From Burkholderiales bacterium (GTDB lineage: Bacteria > Pseudomonadota > Gammaproteobacteria > Burkholderiales > Nitrosomonadaceae), in contig JABTUQ010000002.1 in NCBI GenBank assembly GCA_015075225.1, positions 62,001 through 126,000 of the forward strand: 64,000 nt of DNA. Reading direction: 5' to 3'. How positions within the stretch are numbered: position 1 is the first letter of the stretch; the number at the start of each line of letters is the position of its first letter. The position numbers and the translations under genes are program-made. The notes under the pieces were generated by a model. The model was not told the DNA's origin. It saw nothing but the letters and a program-made list of their open reading frames with translations, and did not search any database. This document shows, piece by piece, positions 1 through 10,664 of the stretch.

Positions 1-2286
1 GATGATCTTGTTACACCTACACAAAAAAATAACATTATCCAGGCCGCTGAGCAGGAGGTGCATGAAATTGCCAATCAGTACATATCCGGCTTGGTAACTC
101 AAGGCGAACGTTACAACAAGGTTGTTGATATCTGGGGGCGTGCAGGTGATCAGGTCGCCAAGGCAATGATGGATCAGTTGAGTGTTGAGCCAGTGGCAGA
201 TTATGAAACTGGTCAGGTTAGAACTGATGAAAATGGTCGGGTTGTTACGCAGGAATCATTCAACTCAATTTATATGATGGCGGATTCCGGGGCGCGGGGA
301 TCCGCTGCCCAGATTCGTCAACTTTCCGGTATGCGCGGGCTTATGGCGAAGCCAGATGGTTCCATTATCGAAACGCCAATTACAGCCAATTTCCGCGAAG
401 GGCTCAACATTCTTCAGTATTTTATTTCAACGCACGGTGCTAGAAAGGGGTTGGCTGATACAGCGCTTAAAACAGCGAACTCGGGATATCTTACCCGTCG
501 CCTGGTTGATGTAACTCAAGATTTAGTTATCACGGAAGAAGATTGTGATACTGATGGCGGAGTGGTCATGAAGGCTCTGGTAGAGGGGGGGGATGTCATT
601 GAATCTTTGCGGGAGCGTATATTGGGCCGTGTCGCTGCAACCGATATTGTAAATCCGGAAACCGGTGCGGTGATTTATGCGGCTGGAGTGTTGTTGGATG
701 AGGATGCAGTTGATGAAATAGAAGCTTGCGGTGTGGATGAAGTCAAGGTTAGGACACCGCTTACCTGTGAAACCCGTTATGGTTTATGCGCCAAATGTTA
801 TGGACGTGATTTGGGTAGAGGGGTGCTTGTCAATGCTGGAGAGGCTGTGGGGGTAATTGCAGCTCAATCAATCGGCGAGCCAGGAACGCAGCTAACTATG
901 CGGACATTCCATATTGGTGGAGCAGCTTCAAGAACGGTGGTGGCGAATCAGATTGAATGTAAATCCAACGGTGTAATTCGTTATTCACATCATATTCGTT
1001 ATGTGAAAAATGCCCAGAATGAGTTGATAGTAATTTCACGTAGTGGCGAGGTTTATATTCAAGATGAAAATGGCCGCGAACGTGAGCGGCATAAAGTTCC
1101 TTACGGCGCGACATTGCTCGTTCAGGATGGTGAACCTATCAAGGCTGGGCGGATCCTGGCTTCATGGGAGCCACATAAACGTCCAATTATCGCTGAATAT
1201 GCAGGTAAAGTACGTTTTGAGAATGTGGAAGAGGGTGTAACCGTCGTTAGGCAAATTGATGAAATAACCGGTTTGGCAACTTTAGTGGTTATTGATCCCA
1301 AACGGCGTAATATTGCACAATCCAAAGGATTGCGGCCGTTAGTCAAATTCTTGGATGAGAATGACAAGGAAATTAATATTCCTGGTAGTGATCAGCCTGT
1401 AAGCATTACATTCCACGTTGGATCGATTATTACAGTAGTTGATGGGCAGCAGGTGAGTATTGGTGAGGTTCTGGCACGCATTCCTCAAGAAACATCGAAA
1501 ACCCGTGACATCACGGGTGGTTTGCCTCGAGTTGCAGAATTGTTTGAAGCCCGGATACCAAAAGATGTGGGTTTCTTGGCAGAAGCTACTGGAACAGTGG
1601 CATTCGGAAAGGATACCAAGGGCAAACAGAGATTGGTCATTACCGATCTTGATGGAATTGCTCATGAATATCTGATCCCCAAAGATAAGCATGTAACCGC
1701 ACATGATGTACAGGTTGTGAATAAGGGGGAGGTGATCGTTGATGGGCCCATTGATCCTCATGATATATTGCGACTACAAGGCGTTGAAGCGCTGGCTCGT
1801 TATATCAGTGATGAGGTGCAGGATGTTTATCGTTTGCAAGGTGTGCGCATCAATGATAAACATATTGAGGTAATTGTTCGTCAGATGCTGCGTCGTGTAC
1901 AGGTAGTAAATGCGGGCGATTCAAGTTTTATTCCCGGTGAGCAGGTCGAACGTGCAGAAGTATTGATCGAGAACGAGAAACTCATTGCCAATAACAAAAT
2001 GCCTGCTACTTATGAACATGTATTGTTAGGTATAACCAAGGCATCTCTTTCTACTGATTCGTTTATTTCGGCTGCTTCTTTCCAAGAGACAACTCGAGTC
2101 CTTACTGAAGCGGCTATTATGGGTAAGAAAGACGATTTGCGTGGTTTGAAGGAAAATGTAATCGTTGGTAGGTTAATACCGGCTGGCACGGGGCTGTCTT
2201 TTCACAGTGTCAGGAGAAGGCAGAGGCTGTCGGAAAGTACAGCTTACTTCAATACTGATTTGGCGGAAAACGAAGTTGCGGAGTGA
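1..2286 (+). CDS. rpoC: RNA polymerase subunit beta' (C-terminal part)
   Basis: This is the 3' end of the gene for the largest catalytic subunit of RNA polymerase. The reading frame is open from base 1, so the gene starts outside the window and about 761 codons are visible. Recognisable parts are the zinc-binding cysteines in [15 protein letters not shown], the trigger-loop region with the motif [16 protein letters not shown], and the conserved C-terminal stretch with GRLIPAGTG. The catalytic NADFDGD motif lies upstream of the window. No defects are seen. rpoC is normally the last gene of the rpoBC operon, and here the hao cluster follows after about 200 bases. Confidence 0.97.
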   Translation, partial: DDLVTPTQKNNIIQAAEQEVHEIANQYISGLVTQGERYNKVVDIWGRAGDQVAKAMMDQLSVEPVADYETGQVRTDENGRVVTQESFNSIYMMADSGARGSAAQIRQLSGMRGLMAKPDGSIIETPITANFREGLNILQYFISTHGARKGLADTALKTANSGYLTRRLVDVTQDLVITEEDCDTDGGVVMKALVEGGDVIESLRERILGRVAATDIVNPETGAVIYAAGVLLDEDAVDEIEACGVDEVKVRTPLTCETRYGLCAKCYGRDLGRGVLVNAGEAVGVIAAQSIGEPGTQLTMRTFHIGGAASRTVVANQIECKSNGVIRYSHHIRYVKNAQNELIVISRSGEVYIQDENGRERERHKVPYGATLLVQDGEPIKAGRILASWEPHKRPIIAEYAGKVRFENVEEGVTVVRQIDEITGLATLVVIDPKRRNIAQSKGLRPLVKFLDENDKEINIPGSDQPVSITFHVGSIITVVDGQQVSIGEVLARIPQETSKTRDITGGLPRVAELFEARIPKDVGFLAEATGTVAFGKDTKGKQRLVITDLDGIAHEYLIPKDKHVTAHDVQVVNKGEVIVDGPIDPHDILRLQGVEALARYISDEVQDVYRLQGVRINDKHIEVIVRQMLRRVQVVNAGDSSFIPGEQVERAEVLIENEKLIANNKMPATYEHVLLGITKASLSTDSFISAASFQETTRVLTEAAIMGKKDDLRGLKENVIVGRLIPAGTGLSFHSVRRRQRLSESTAYFNTDLAENEVAE

Positions 2287-2318
2287 TGATATTGTTTTCA
2301 GTTCTGTTCACCAGGTTT

Positions 2319-2353
2319 GTCAAGGTTAATTTTGGGTGTGTTAAAACCTTGAC
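2319..2353. repeat. 9-bp perfect inverted repeat overlapping the hao -35 region
   Basis: GTCAAGGTT at 2319-2327 is repeated as its reverse complement AACCTTGAC at 2345-2353, with a 17-base spacer. The right arm overlaps the putative hao -35 hexamer. No T-run follows, so it does not look like an ordinary terminator for rpoC. It could be a regulatory palindrome or a weak rpoC end structure. The repeat is seen directly; the role is inferred. Confidence 0.45.
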
Positions 2354-2377
2354 TTACCCCTGCTGACGAAGTAGTCT
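2349..2377 (+). promoter_or_regulatory. Possible sigma-70 promoter for hao
   Basis: TTGACT at 2349-2354 (five of six consensus bases) is followed after exactly 17 bases by TAGTCT at 2372-2377, a poor -10 with only three matches. It lies about 110 bases upstream of the hao start, in the only gap between rpoC and hao. The call rests on -35 quality, spacing and position. Confidence 0.4.
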
Positions 2378-2490
2378 TGTTTTGGATGAAGTAAGGAAGT
2401 GACTAAGGCTGGTTACCTGGGAGGGGTTGGGGTGACCAGTTATTGTTTTGTGTACAGGAAATGCCGCAAGGTAGATTACGGAGGAAAGAG

Positions 2491-4203
2491 ATGAAATTAG
2501 GGGAGTGGTTAAAGGGAGTACTAGTTTGCACGGGGCTGATGCTGTGCGGATCGGTGCAAGCTGACATATCGACGGTACCGGACGAGACGTACGAAGCGTT
2601 GAAGCTGGACCGCAGCAAGGCAACACCAAAAGACACCTATGAAGCGCTGGTTAAGCGCTACAAGGACCCTGCTCATGGAGCGGGCAAAGGCAAATTGGGG
2701 AATTACTGGGAACCGATAGCGATCAGCTCCTACATGGACCCTAACACCTTCTACAAACCACCTGTTTCACCCAAAGAAGTAGCAGAACGCAAGGATTGCG
2801 TGGAATGCCACTCGGACGAAACCCCGGTATGGGTAAGGGCATGGAAGCGCAGCTCCCACGCCAACCTTGATAAAATTCGCAACCTCAAGCCAGAAGATCC
2901 CCTTTTTTACAAGAAAGGGAAGCTTGAAGAAGTTGAAAACAACCTGCGCTCCATGGGCAAGCTTGGGGAAAAAGAAAACCTCAAGGAAGTGGGTTGTATT
3001 GATTGTCACGTAGACATCAACAAAAAAGACAAGGCAGATCACACCAAAGACGTGCGCATGCCATCAGCCGACATATGCGGAACCTGCCACCTGAGAGAAT
3101 TTGCAGAACGCGAATCGGAGCGTGACACCATGATCTGGCCGAACGGACAATGGCCGAATGGACGTCCATCTCACGCACTGGACTACACCGCCAACATCGA
3201 AACCACCGTCTGGGCAGCCATGCCACAGCGCGAAGTGGCCGAAGGTTGCACCATGTGCCACACCAACCAGAACAAATGTGACAACTGCCACACCCGTCAC
3301 GAATTCTCGGCTGCGGAATCACGCAAACCGGAAGCCTGTGCCACCTGCCATAGCGGCGTGGACCACAACAACTGGGAAGCCTACTCCATGTCCAAGCACG
3401 GCAAACTTGCCGAAATGAACCGTGACAAATGGAACTGGGAAGTTCGCCTCAAAGATGCCTTCTCCAAAGGTGGTCAGAACGCACCGACCTGTGCAGCCTG
3501 CCACATGGAATACGAAGGGGAATACACCCACAACATCACCCGCAAGACCCGCTGGGCGAACTACCCGTTTGTACCTGGAATTGCCGAGAACATCACCAGC
3601 GACTGGTCTGAAGCCCGGCTGGATTCTTGGGTACTGACCTGTACCCAGTGCCACTCCGAACGGTTTGCCCGCTCCTACCTGGACGTCATGGACAAAGGCA
3701 CACTGGAAGGACTGGCCAAATACCAGGAAGCCAACGCCATCGTTCATAAAATGTACGAAGACGGCACACTGACCGGACAAAAGACCAACCGTCCCAATCC
3801 GCCAGAGCCCGAGAAACCTGGTTTTGGTATCTTCACCCAGCTCTTCTGGTCAAAAGGTAACAACCCTGCCTCACTCGAACTGAAAGTTCTGGAAATGGCA
3901 GAAAACAACCTTGCCAAGATGCACGTAGGATTTGCCCACGTCAATCCGGGTGGCTGGACCTACACCGAAGGCTGGGGCCCGATGAACCGCGCCTATGTTG
4001 AAATCCAAGACGAATACACCAAAATGCAGGAACTGACAGCACTGCAAGCCCGTGTAAACAAACTGGAAGGCAAACAGACCAGCCTGCTCGACCTCAAGGA
4101 ATCCAGCGAGAAAATCTCCCTGGGTGGCCTGGGTGGTGGCATGTTGCTGGCAGGAGCGATCGCCCTGATCGGCTGGCGTAAACGCAAGCAGACACAAGCT
4201 TGA
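2491..4203 (+). CDS. hao: Hydroxylamine oxidoreductase (HAO), octaheme
   Basis: HAO is the periplasmic enzyme that oxidises hydroxylamine in ammonia-oxidising bacteria, the energy-yielding step of their metabolism. The product is 570 residues with a Sec signal peptide cleaved after about residue 24 (SVQA/DIST). Eight CxxCH haem sites are visible, starting at C103, C169, C196, C253, C263, C283, C334 and C384. Subtracting 24, C253/C256 become mature Cys229/232 of the P460 haem, and Tyr491 becomes Tyr467, the known cross-linking tyrosine from the neighbouring subunit. A glycine-rich hydrophobic C-terminal segment (about 544-562) may anchor it. The start at 2491 is chosen because GGAGGA at 2480-2485 precedes it; an upstream in-frame start has no such site. 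Nitrosomonas genomes usually carry several hao copies; the rpoC neighbour identifies this one. Confidence 0.98.
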   Translation: MKLGEWLKGVLVCTGLMLCGSVQADISTVPDETYEALKLDRSKATPKDTYEALVKRYKDPAHGAGKGKLGNYWEPIAISSYMDPNTFYKPPVSPKEVAERKDCVECHSDETPVWVRAWKRSSHANLDKIRNLKPEDPLFYKKGKLEEVENNLRSMGKLGEKENLKEVGCIDCHVDINKKDKADHTKDVRMPSADICGTCHLREFAERESERDTMIWPNGQWPNGRPSHALDYTANIETTVWAAMPQREVAEGCTMCHTNQNKCDNCHTRHEFSAAESRKPEACATCHSGVDHNNWEAYSMSKHGKLAEMNRDKWNWEVRLKDAFSKGGQNAPTCAACHMEYEGEYTHNITRKTRWANYPFVPGIAENITSDWSEARLDSWVLTCTQCHSERFARSYLDVMDKGTLEGLAKYQEANAIVHKMYEDGTLTGQKTNRPNPPEPEKPGFGIFTQLFWSKGNNPASLELKVLEMAENNLAKMHVGFAHVNPGGWTYTEGWGPMNRAYVEIQDEYTKMQELTALQARVNKLEGKQTSLLDLKESSEKISLGGLGGGMLLAGAIALIGWRKRKQTQA

Positions 4204-5318
4204 CTACACCGCTGACAACTGACCAGCGCGCACAGCCGCGCTGGTCCGACCGACTCCTCCCGTCACTGGGAATACTTCTAGTGACGGGAGGTTTGGTTTT
4301 GCTGACCTGGTATGCCTGGCTCATACTGACACCGGACACATCACCCTACCGTTATCAACAAACGGCTACTGGCAAAGCCGGTGAATTTCCCGAGCTGGAA
4401 CTGGACGCCTGGCCGGACCTGGCCATCCACCAGTACGACATCCGCGTTGAAGAAACCGAACAACCCGTGGCACAAGCCTGGTTTGGCCAACATGCCAACC
4501 AGCAAATATTGCTCAACTGGAAAAACCTCGCCGGAGAACAACTCCTGGCACTGGACCAGAAAGCATCCGAATTAAGTACACTTGCAGCAGCAATAGACAA
4601 ACACGCCCCGCGTGATGCCCTGCTGCTGGGCTGGTGGGACACCTCGCGGCAACTAGCACTCTTGACCGGACGAGACGTCCTGTTTCATACACCGCTACAT
4701 CAACCGCTGATCATCCCGCAAGCATGGCAAACGCACGAACAAGCCATACGCGCCTATGAAGACCAGCAAGCCGGCATCGCAGCCGACCCGCAGGAACAAC
4801 AACTCTTCCAGCGTTTTACCCAAAGCCTGGTCAACCCACTGACAGAAGGGCTGGATGAATTACGGCAACTGGCGGGCACACGGGACACCTACCTCGTTGT
4901 ACACGTCAGCGACCTCTACAAACTGGGCCTCCTGTACCCGGACAAATTTGGCGTAGCCTACAAACACTACCGCATGACTGGCAACCTGCACGGCATGATC
5001 AGCCACCTGAAAACGGAAATGGGCACCCGGGGTTACTACACCTACACCCTGCAATCGTTATCGGACGACCTCATCCGAGCCTTTTTCCTGATAGACGAAG
5101 CCAGCGCCAACACCCTGCTGGCAAAACTGCTGCCATTTACCAGCCAGCCATCCCCGCTGGAGCGCACCACCCCCCAGCTGATCTACCAGCAGGGAGGGTA
5201 CTGGGTCTACCGGATCACAGAAAAAGCACTGGAACAAAGACAGCCCACCGCAGCCCCGTACGAGGCTGGACAAGAACACATGACGGATTCAACCCTTCCG
5301 GCTGATCAGGTACAATAA
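4200..5318 (+). CDS. haoB: HaoB, hydroxylamine oxidation cluster protein
   Basis: This is the conserved ORF2 that always follows hao in Nitrosomonas-type clusters; its biochemical function is not established. The 372-residue product has a short cytoplasmic start, one transmembrane segment at about residues 19-43, and a large soluble, presumably periplasmic domain with no cofactor motif that I can see. The start is TTG at 4200, overlapping the hao stop as TTGA, which implies translational coupling. A perfect 12-bp hairpin lies inside codons 19-31 and may limit transcription beyond hao. Gene context suggests a role in assembly or partnering of HAO or its cytochromes. Confidence 0.9.
   Translation: MTTPLTTDQRAQPRWSDRLLPSLGILLVTGGLVLLTWYAWLILTPDTSPYRYQQTATGKAGEFPELELDAWPDLAIHQYDIRVEETEQPVAQAWFGQHANQQILLNWKNLAGEQLLALDQKASELSTLAAAIDKHAPRDALLLGWWDTSRQLALLTGRDVLFHTPLHQPLIIPQAWQTHEQAIRAYEDQQAGIAADPQEQQLFQRFTQSLVNPLTEGLDELRQLAGTRDTYLVVHVSDLYKLGLLYPDKFGVAYKHYRMTGNLHGMISHLKTEMGTRGYYTYTLQSLSDDLIRAFFLIDEASANTLLAKLLPFTSQPSPLERTTPQLIYQQGGYWVYRITEKALEQRQPTAAPYEAGQEHMTDSTLPADQVQ
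4256..4291 (+). terminator. Perfect 12-bp hairpin inside the 5' end of haoB
   Basis: CCTCCCGTCACT at 4256-4267 pairs perfectly with AGTGACGGGAGG at 4280-4291 across a 12-base loop, followed by TTTGGTTTTG. It lies 53 bases past the hao stop and within haoB codons 19-31. The GC-rich perfect stem plus a broken T-run suggests a partial terminator or an mRNA-stabilising 3' structure for hao. The structure is seen directly; the function is inferred. Confidence 0.55.
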
Positions 5319-5374
5319 CCGCCGGAAAAACCAGTATAACCCGAGTTAACAGACCTAAATCAAGAGGAGAGACC

Positions 5375-6085
5375 ATGAAACTAATGACCGTTTGCGGGCT
5401 GATAGCAGCTGCCGTGTTCACGTTTGTCAGTGGACAAAGCATAGCGGCAGATGCCCCGTTTGAAGGCCGCAAGAAATGCAGTTCCTGCCACAAAGCCCAG
5501 GCACAATCGTGGAAAGACACCGCGCATGCCAAAGCGATGGAATCGCTCAAACCCAATGTCAAGACAGAAGCCAAACAGAAAGCCAAACTGGATCCAGCCA
5601 AAGACTACACCCAGGACAAGGACTGCGTAGGCTGTCACGTGGATGGATTTGGTCAGAAAGGGGGCTATACGATCGAATCGCCCAAACCCATGCTGACTGG
5701 TGTAGGTTGTGAATCTTGCCATGGACCTGGACGCAACTTCCGGGGGGATCATCGTAAAAGCGGACAAGCCTTTGAGAAATCGGGTAAGAAAACACCTCGC
5801 AAAGATCTGGCAAAAAAAGGACAGGACTTTAGCTTTGAAGAGCGCTGCAGTTCCTGCCACCTGAACTACGAAGGCTCACCCTGGAAAGGAGCTAAAGCGC
5901 CATACACCCCGTTCACCCCGGAAGTGGATGCGAAATACACCTTCAAATTTGAAGAAATGGTCAAGAATACCAAAGCCATGCACGAACACTACAAACTGGA
6001 AGGCGTATTTGACGGAGAGCCGAAATTCAAATTCCATGATGAATTCCAGGCCAGTGCCAAACCTGCCAAAAAAGGAAAAGAGTAA
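5375..6085 (+). CDS. cycA: Cytochrome c554, tetraheme
   Basis: Cytochrome c554 is the periplasmic electron acceptor of HAO, which it couples to the membrane tetraheme cytochrome. The precursor is 236 residues with a signal peptide cleaved after about Ala25 (QSIAA/DAPF), leaving 211 residues, the size of the N. europaea protein. Four CxxCH sites start at C35, C84, C112 and C158. A good ribosome site, AGAGGAGA, lies just upstream. Its TAA stop overlaps the ATG of cycB, so the two cytochromes are coupled in translation. Confidence 0.97.
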   Translation: MKLMTVCGLIAAAVFTFVSGQSIAADAPFEGRKKCSSCHKAQAQSWKDTAHAKAMESLKPNVKTEAKQKAKLDPAKDYTQDKDCVGCHVDGFGQKGGYTIESPKPMLTGVGCESCHGPGRNFRGDHRKSGQAFEKSGKKTPRKDLAKKGQDFSFEERCSSCHLNYEGSPWKGAKAPYTPFTPEVDAKYTFKFEEMVKNTKAMHEHYKLEGVFDGEPKFKFHDEFQASAKPAKKGKE

Positions 6086-6774
6086 TGACCAGACTGCAAA
6101 AAGGATCGATTGGCGCCCTGTTGACAGGAGCGTTGCTGGGTATAGTCCTGGTGGCTGTTGTATTCGGTGGGGAAGCGGCATTATCAACCGAAGAGTTTTG
6201 TACCAGCTGCCATTCTATGACCTATCCGCAAAAAGAGTTGAAACAATCCACCCACTACGGTGCCCTGGGTGTCAATCCGGGCTGTAAGGATTGTCATATT
6301 CCTCAGGGAATAGAAAATTTTCACCTTGCAGTAGCGACACACGCGATAGATGGAGCCAGAGAGCTTTATCTGGAATTTGTCAACGACTACTCCACGCTTG
6401 AGAAGTTTAATGAAAGAAGGCTGGAGATGGCGCATGACGCCCGGATGAACCTCAAGAAATGGGACAGCATCACCTGTCGCACCTGTCACAAGAAACCGGC
6501 GCCTCCAGGAGAAAGTGCACAGGCAGAACATAAAAAGATGGAAACAGAAGGTGCAACCTGTATAGACTGCCACCAGAATCTGGTGCATGAAGAGGTGCCG
6601 ATGACGGATTTGAATGCCAGCATTGCACTAGGAAAACTGGTATTGAAACCTGAAGATGAAGGCGAAGATGAAGAAGGCGAAGAAGATGAGGCTGAAGAAG
6701 CTGCTGAAAGCGCGGATAGCGGAGACAGCGAATCCTCCTCTGGCGATAATGATAACGACAGCGATGACGAGTAA
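6085..6774 (+). CDS. cycB: Membrane tetraheme cytochrome cM552, NapC/NirT family
   Basis: This NapC/NirT-type quinone-linked cytochrome is thought to pass electrons from c554 to ubiquinone. The 229-residue product has an N-terminal membrane anchor (about residues 9-29) and four CxxCH sites starting at C39, C67, C131 and C159. A striking C-terminal tail from about residue 190 consists almost wholly of Asp, Glu, Ser, Gly and Asn. Such a tail could dock basic cytochromes such as c554, but that is inference. The start overlaps the cycA stop, and a hairpin terminator follows at 6810-6862. Confidence 0.95.
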   Translation: MTRLQKGSIGALLTGALLGIVLVAVVFGGEAALSTEEFCTSCHSMTYPQKELKQSTHYGALGVNPGCKDCHIPQGIENFHLAVATHAIDGARELYLEFVNDYSTLEKFNERRLEMAHDARMNLKKWDSITCRTCHKKPAPPGESAQAEHKKMETEGATCIDCHQNLVHEEVPMTDLNASIALGKLVLKPEDEGEDEEGEEDEAEEAAESADSGDSESSSGDNDNDSDDE

Positions 6775-6809
6775 ATCTTAATCGCTAACGCTTGCTGTTA
6801 ACGTATGAG

Positions 6810-6862
6810 CAGGTTGCAATCTTTGTGGGAATGAATAGTTCCAGGGTTGCAACCTGTTTTTT
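6810..6862 (+). terminator. Terminator of the hao-haoB-cycAB operon
   Basis: CAGGTTGCAA at 6810-6819 pairs with TTGCAACCTG at 6847-6856 (10 bp, perfect), followed directly by a run of six T. The 27-base loop is long. The position, 36 bases after the cycB stop, fits the operon end. Confidence 0.65.
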
Positions 6863-6934
6863 GTTGAAAATCTGTGACTCTGGGTTGGTGAGTACAAGTA
6901 GTGGTGCTTAGATAGGGGGCGAGTAAAAGGCAAT

Positions 6935-8260
6935 ATGGGTAGTAAGCTTTATATTAAAACTTTCGGTTGTCAGATGAATGAATACGATTCGGACAAAATG
7001 GCTGATATTCTTTTGTCTGAAAAGAGTATGGAGTTAACTGAAATAGTGGAAGAAGCCGATCTGATCCTGTTTAATACATGTTCTGTTCGTGAAAAAGCAC
7101 AGGAAAAGGTATTTCATGATTTGGGGCGTGTTAGACACCTTAAAAATAATAATCCGGACCTGCTGATTGGTGTGGGGGGGTGTGTAGCCAGTCAGGAGGG
7201 TTCGGAGATAGTGAAGCGTGCTCCATTTGTGGATCTGGTATTTGGGCCACAAACATTGCATAGATTGCCTGATTTGATTGATGCTCGTAGGCGTACCGGG
7301 AAACCTCAGGTCGATATTAGTTTTCCTGAGATAGAAAAATTTGATCGTTTGCCCCCTGCACGAACAGAAGGAGTCACAGCTTTTGTTTCAATTATGGAAG
7401 GGTGCAGCAAATACTGTAGTTTTTGTGTTGTTCCGTATACCCGAGGAGGAGAGGTTTCGAGACCGCTGGATGACGTGCTTGCCGAAGTGGCTGGACTTGC
7501 AATACAAGGTGTTAAAGAAATTACTTTGCTTGGACAAAATGTAAATGCGTATTTGGGCAAGGCCGCTGGTGATGAAATTGCTGATTTTGCAACATTATTG
7601 GAGTACATTCATGAGGTTCCGGGTATAGAGCGAATCAGGTATACGACCTCCCATCCAAGAGAATTTACCGCCAGATTGATTGAAACATACCGGCATTCGC
7701 CAAAATTGGTAGGTCACGTACATTTGCCAGTGCAGTCTGGCTCGGACAGAATTTTGACAGCGATGAAGCGTGGTTACACCACGCTTGAATATAAATCCAT
7801 TATTCGTAAACTGCGTCTTGCCCGGCCGGGGATATCAATATCATCCGATTTTATTATCGGATTTCCTGGAGAAACAGATGATGATTTCGAGGCAACAATG
7901 AAACTGATTGATGATATCAATTTTGATGAATCATTCAGCTTTATTTATAGCCCGCGTCCAGGAACACCGGCTGCAGATTTGCCTGACGATACACCTCATC
8001 AGACAAAGTTGACAAGACTGTATCGTTTGCAGGAAAAAATTCAGTTGAATGCCCAAACGATTAGTCAGGCGATGGTGGATACGGTTCAGCGTATCTTGGT
8101 AGAAGGACCATCAAAAAAAGATCCAGGCGAGCTTTATGGAAGGACGGATAATAACCGGGTAGTCAATTTCGCAGGTCGTGCCAAGCTCATAGGAAATTTT
8201 ATTGATATCAGAATAACAGCAGTTTCATCCCATACATTGCGTGGTCAAATTCTTACCTGA
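6935..8260 (+). CDS. miaB: tRNA-2-methylthio-N6-dimethylallyladenosine synthase MiaB
   Basis: MiaB is a radical-SAM methylthiotransferase that modifies A37 of tRNAs reading UNN codons. The 441-residue protein shows the three parts of the family. The N-terminal UPF0004 domain starts with [19 protein letters not shown] and supplies cysteines for the auxiliary cluster. The radical-SAM motif is [11 protein letters not shown]-terminal TRAM domain ends the protein. Length is normal. It starts a run of genes with phoH and ybeY, the usual proteobacterial order. Confidence 0.96.
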   Translation: MGSKLYIKTFGCQMNEYDSDKMADILLSEKSMELTEIVEEADLILFNTCSVREKAQEKVFHDLGRVRHLKNNNPDLLIGVGGCVASQEGSEIVKRAPFVDLVFGPQTLHRLPDLIDARRRTGKPQVDISFPEIEKFDRLPPARTEGVTAFVSIMEGCSKYCSFCVVPYTRGGEVSRPLDDVLAEVAGLAIQGVKEITLLGQNVNAYLGKAAGDEIADFATLLEYIHEVPGIERIRYTTSHPREFTARLIETYRHSPKLVGHVHLPVQSGSDRILTAMKRGYTTLEYKSIIRKLRLARPGISISSDFIIGFPGETDDDFEATMKLIDDINFDESFSFIYSPRPGTPAADLPDDTPHQTKLTRLYRLQEKIQLNAQTISQAMVDTVQRILVEGPSKKDPGELYGRTDNNRVVNFAGRAKLIGNFIDIRITAVSSHTLRGQILT

Positions 8261-8302
8261 TAGCGGTCGCAGTATTTCGCCAACTTTCAATTCACATAGT
8301 TA

Positions 8303-9337
8303 ATGCCAACTTCAGATATAGATGTGGAGTATAAATTGGCAAACCAATCCAAGCCTGTTGAACTGGTATTTTCTCCTACGAACAATGAGCGTCTTGCTAA
8401 TCTTTGTGGCGCGCTTGATGAAAATCTTAAGCAGATTGAATCAGCTTATGATGTAGTTATTTTACGTAGAGGGGCACATTTTAAGATATATGGCCCTATA
8501 GAGCGTAAGCGTTTGGCAACACAGGCGCTACAGAAATTTTATGATGAAGCTAATCATCATCTTGGTGTTGAGCAAATACAACTGGGTTTGATCGAAATTC
8601 AAAAAAATCCTTCTTTTTCTTCTGGAGATTCAGAAGAAATTACTGCAAATTCCAACACGGCCTCAGTGGAACTTGTGACTCGACGCGGCAATATTCATGG
8701 GCGCACTATACGGCAGACAAGCTATCTCTCTCAGGTCAAGTCTCATGATGTTACATTCGGTATTGGACCAGCAGGTACAGGTAAGACTTATCTTGCAGTT
8801 GCCTGTGCAGTTGATGCGTTGGAACGGGAATTGGTCGGGCGGGTAATTTTAGTGCGCCCGGCAGTAGAGGCAGGAGAAAGATTGGGTTTTTTGCCGGGAG
8901 ATATGGTGCAGAAAGTGGATCCTTACTTAAGGCCGCTTTATGATGCACTGTATGACTTAATGGGCTTTGAAAAAGCCAGTAAGAATTTTGAAAAAGGTAT
9001 TATCGAAATTGCTCCATTGGCTTTTATGCGCGGCCGGACTCTCAACCAGTCATTTATTATTTTGGATGAGGCTCAGAACACCACGCCCGAACAGATGAAA
9101 ATGTTTTTGACTCGTATCGGTTTTGGTTCTAAAGCTGTTATTACAGGTGATGTAACTCAAATAGATTTGCCCAAACAGCAAAAGAGTGGGCTGGTTGAAG
9201 CTGAACAAATTTTGAAGAATGTGAGTGGGATTGCATTTACGCGTTTTAAAACGGAAGATGTAGTTCGACATCCGTTGGTTCAACGTATAGTCAATGCTTA
9301 CGATGAATATGCTACTGAAAAAAAATCTTCCAGTTGA
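8303..9337 (+). CDS. ybeZ: PhoH-like ATPase (YbeZ)
   Basis: This is a cytoplasmic P-loop ATPase of the PhoH family, linked to RNA metabolism and the partner of YbeY. The 344-residue product has an N-terminal KH-like region, the Walker A motif GPAGTGKTYLAVA and the Walker B motif FIILDEAQNTTPEQ. It lies 42 bases after miaB, and its 3' end overlaps ybeY by about 30-45 bases, depending on the ybeY start. That supports co-expression. Confidence 0.94.
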   Translation: MPTSDIDVEYKLANQSKPVELVFSPTNNERLANLCGALDENLKQIESAYDVVILRRGAHFKIYGPIERKRLATQALQKFYDEANHHLGVEQIQLGLIEIQKNPSFSSGDSEEITANSNTASVELVTRRGNIHGRTIRQTSYLSQVKSHDVTFGIGPAGTGKTYLAVACAVDALERELVGRVILVRPAVEAGERLGFLPGDMVQKVDPYLRPLYDALYDLMGFEKASKNFEKGIIEIAPLAFMRGRTLNQSFIILDEAQNTTPEQMKMFLTRIGFGSKAVITGDVTQIDLPKQQKSGLVEAEQILKNVSGIAFTRFKTEDVVRHPLVQRIVNAYDEYATEKKSSS

Positions 9338-9791
9338 TCTATCAGATCATGAGTGCAAGCTCAGTTTGACGGTGCAGTATGCTGTTGAGAAAGCAGATAT
9401 TCCAAGTAGACAGCAGTTTCGTAAATGGGTAAAAGCAGCATTAAAAAAATCGGCAGAGATTGTAATTCGTATCGTTGATGAGCCAGAAGGTGAAATACTC
9501 AATCGTGATTTTCGTGGCAAAAATACAGCGACCAATGTGCTGACGTTTGTGTACGAAGATGAAGCCCCTCTATTGGGTGATATAGTGTTATGCGCGCCCG
9601 TGATTTACAGCGAAGCGCGGCAGCATGGAAAAGATTTGATAGCGCACTACGCCCACCTTACCATCCACGGTGTGTTGCATTTACAAGGCTATGATCATAT
9701 TTGTGATGACGATGCTATTGCGATGGAATCCCTCGAAACAAAAATTCTTACCAGACTTGGCTACCCTGACCCATATATCATCCAACATTAA
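9309..9791 (+). CDS. ybeY: Endoribonuclease YbeY
   Basis: YbeY is a zinc-dependent single-strand endoribonuclease needed for 16S rRNA 3' end maturation and ribosome quality control. The metal-binding signature HxxxHxxxxxH is present as HLTIHGVLHLQGYDH, preceded by the conserved ATNVLTF motif. Three in-frame ATG codons (9294, 9303, 9309) all lie inside the end of ybeZ and none has a clear ribosome site. I chose 9309, giving 160 residues; any of the three is possible. Confidence 0.94.
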   Translation: MLLKKNLPVDLSDHECKLSLTVQYAVEKADIPSRQQFRKWVKAALKKSAEIVIRIVDEPEGEILNRDFRGKNTATNVLTFVYEDEAPLLGDIVLCAPVIYSEARQHGKDLIAHYAHLTIHGVLHLQGYDHICDDDAIAMESLETKILTRLGYPDPYIIQH

Positions 9792-9845
9792 GTTGATATA
9801 GGCTGGCACGAGACCATCTTTTCATTTTCGATGTTATAAGACTTC

Positions 9846-10664
9846 ATGAACGAAACTTCCTCTAAAGTTGGCTGGTTTGAGCATATCAGCACATTATTAT
9901 CACGCAAACCGGAAGATCGCGATCAGCTGCTTGCTTTGTTGCATTCTGCTTATGAGCGCAATTTGCTTGAAGCTGATGCATTAGCGATGATCGAAGGGGT
10001 GATGCAAGTTTCCGAAATGCAGGTGCGCGATGTCATGATTCCTCGCTCGCAAATGGATACGATCGATATTAATGAGAAGCCTGAAGAATTTATTCCTGTC
10101 GTTATTGAGACTGCGCACTCACGCTTTCCAGTTATAGAGGGTAGTAAGGATCAGATTATCGGTATATTGCTGGCAAAGGATTTATTACGTTATTACGCGA
10201 GCAAGGGAGAATTCAATATAAGAGATATGCTGCGTCCAGTGGTATACATCCCTGAATCGAAAAGATTGAATATCCTGTTGAAGGATTTTCGTAGCAATCG
10301 TAACCATATGGCCATTGTTGGCGATGAATATGGTGGTGTAGCGGGGCTTGTCACAATTGAAGATGTTTTGGAACAAATTGTCGGGGATATTGAGGATGAA
10401 TATGACTTTGACGAAGAGGACGCCTATATCGTTGCAGATACAGATGGTCACTATCGCGTCAAGTCTATTACAGAAATATCCAGTTTAATGAGACATTGGG
10501 CGCAACACTTAGTGACAAGGAGTTTGATACGATTGGGGGCTGGTAATTAATAAATTTGGCAGACTTCCCAGAATGGAGAATCAATTGCTATTGAAGATTT
10601 TAATTTTACCGCGATACGTGCGGATAGCCGCCGTTTGCACTTGTTGAAAGTGGGAGCGTATTAA
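9846..10664 (+). CDS. corC: CorC/HlyC-type CBS-domain protein, frameshifted in this sequence
   Basis: CorC-type proteins are cytoplasmic tandem-CBS proteins with a CorC_HlyC C-terminal domain, tied to Mg/Co efflux and membrane stress. The frame is normal to about residue 210, with QVRDVMIPRSQMDTI and the second CBS pair around GDEYGGVAGLVTIEDVLEQI. It then fails. The expected C-terminus (FNETLGATLSDKEFDTIGG, then NKFGRLPRMGE, then a tail ending at TAA 10662-10664) appears only if single bases are restored near 10478-10482, 10535-10542 and 10574-10577. Restored length is 273 residues, normal for the family. As read, it stops at 10550 with a nonsense tail. Three one-base losses in 100 bases suggest sequence error. 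The ybeZ-ybeY-corC order is typical. Confidence 0.85.

Noticed and set aside
3319..3780. Long minus-strand ORF inside hao
   Set aside because: Shadow of the strongly biased hao coding sequence; hydrophobic valine-rich text comes from reverse reading of heme-protein codons.
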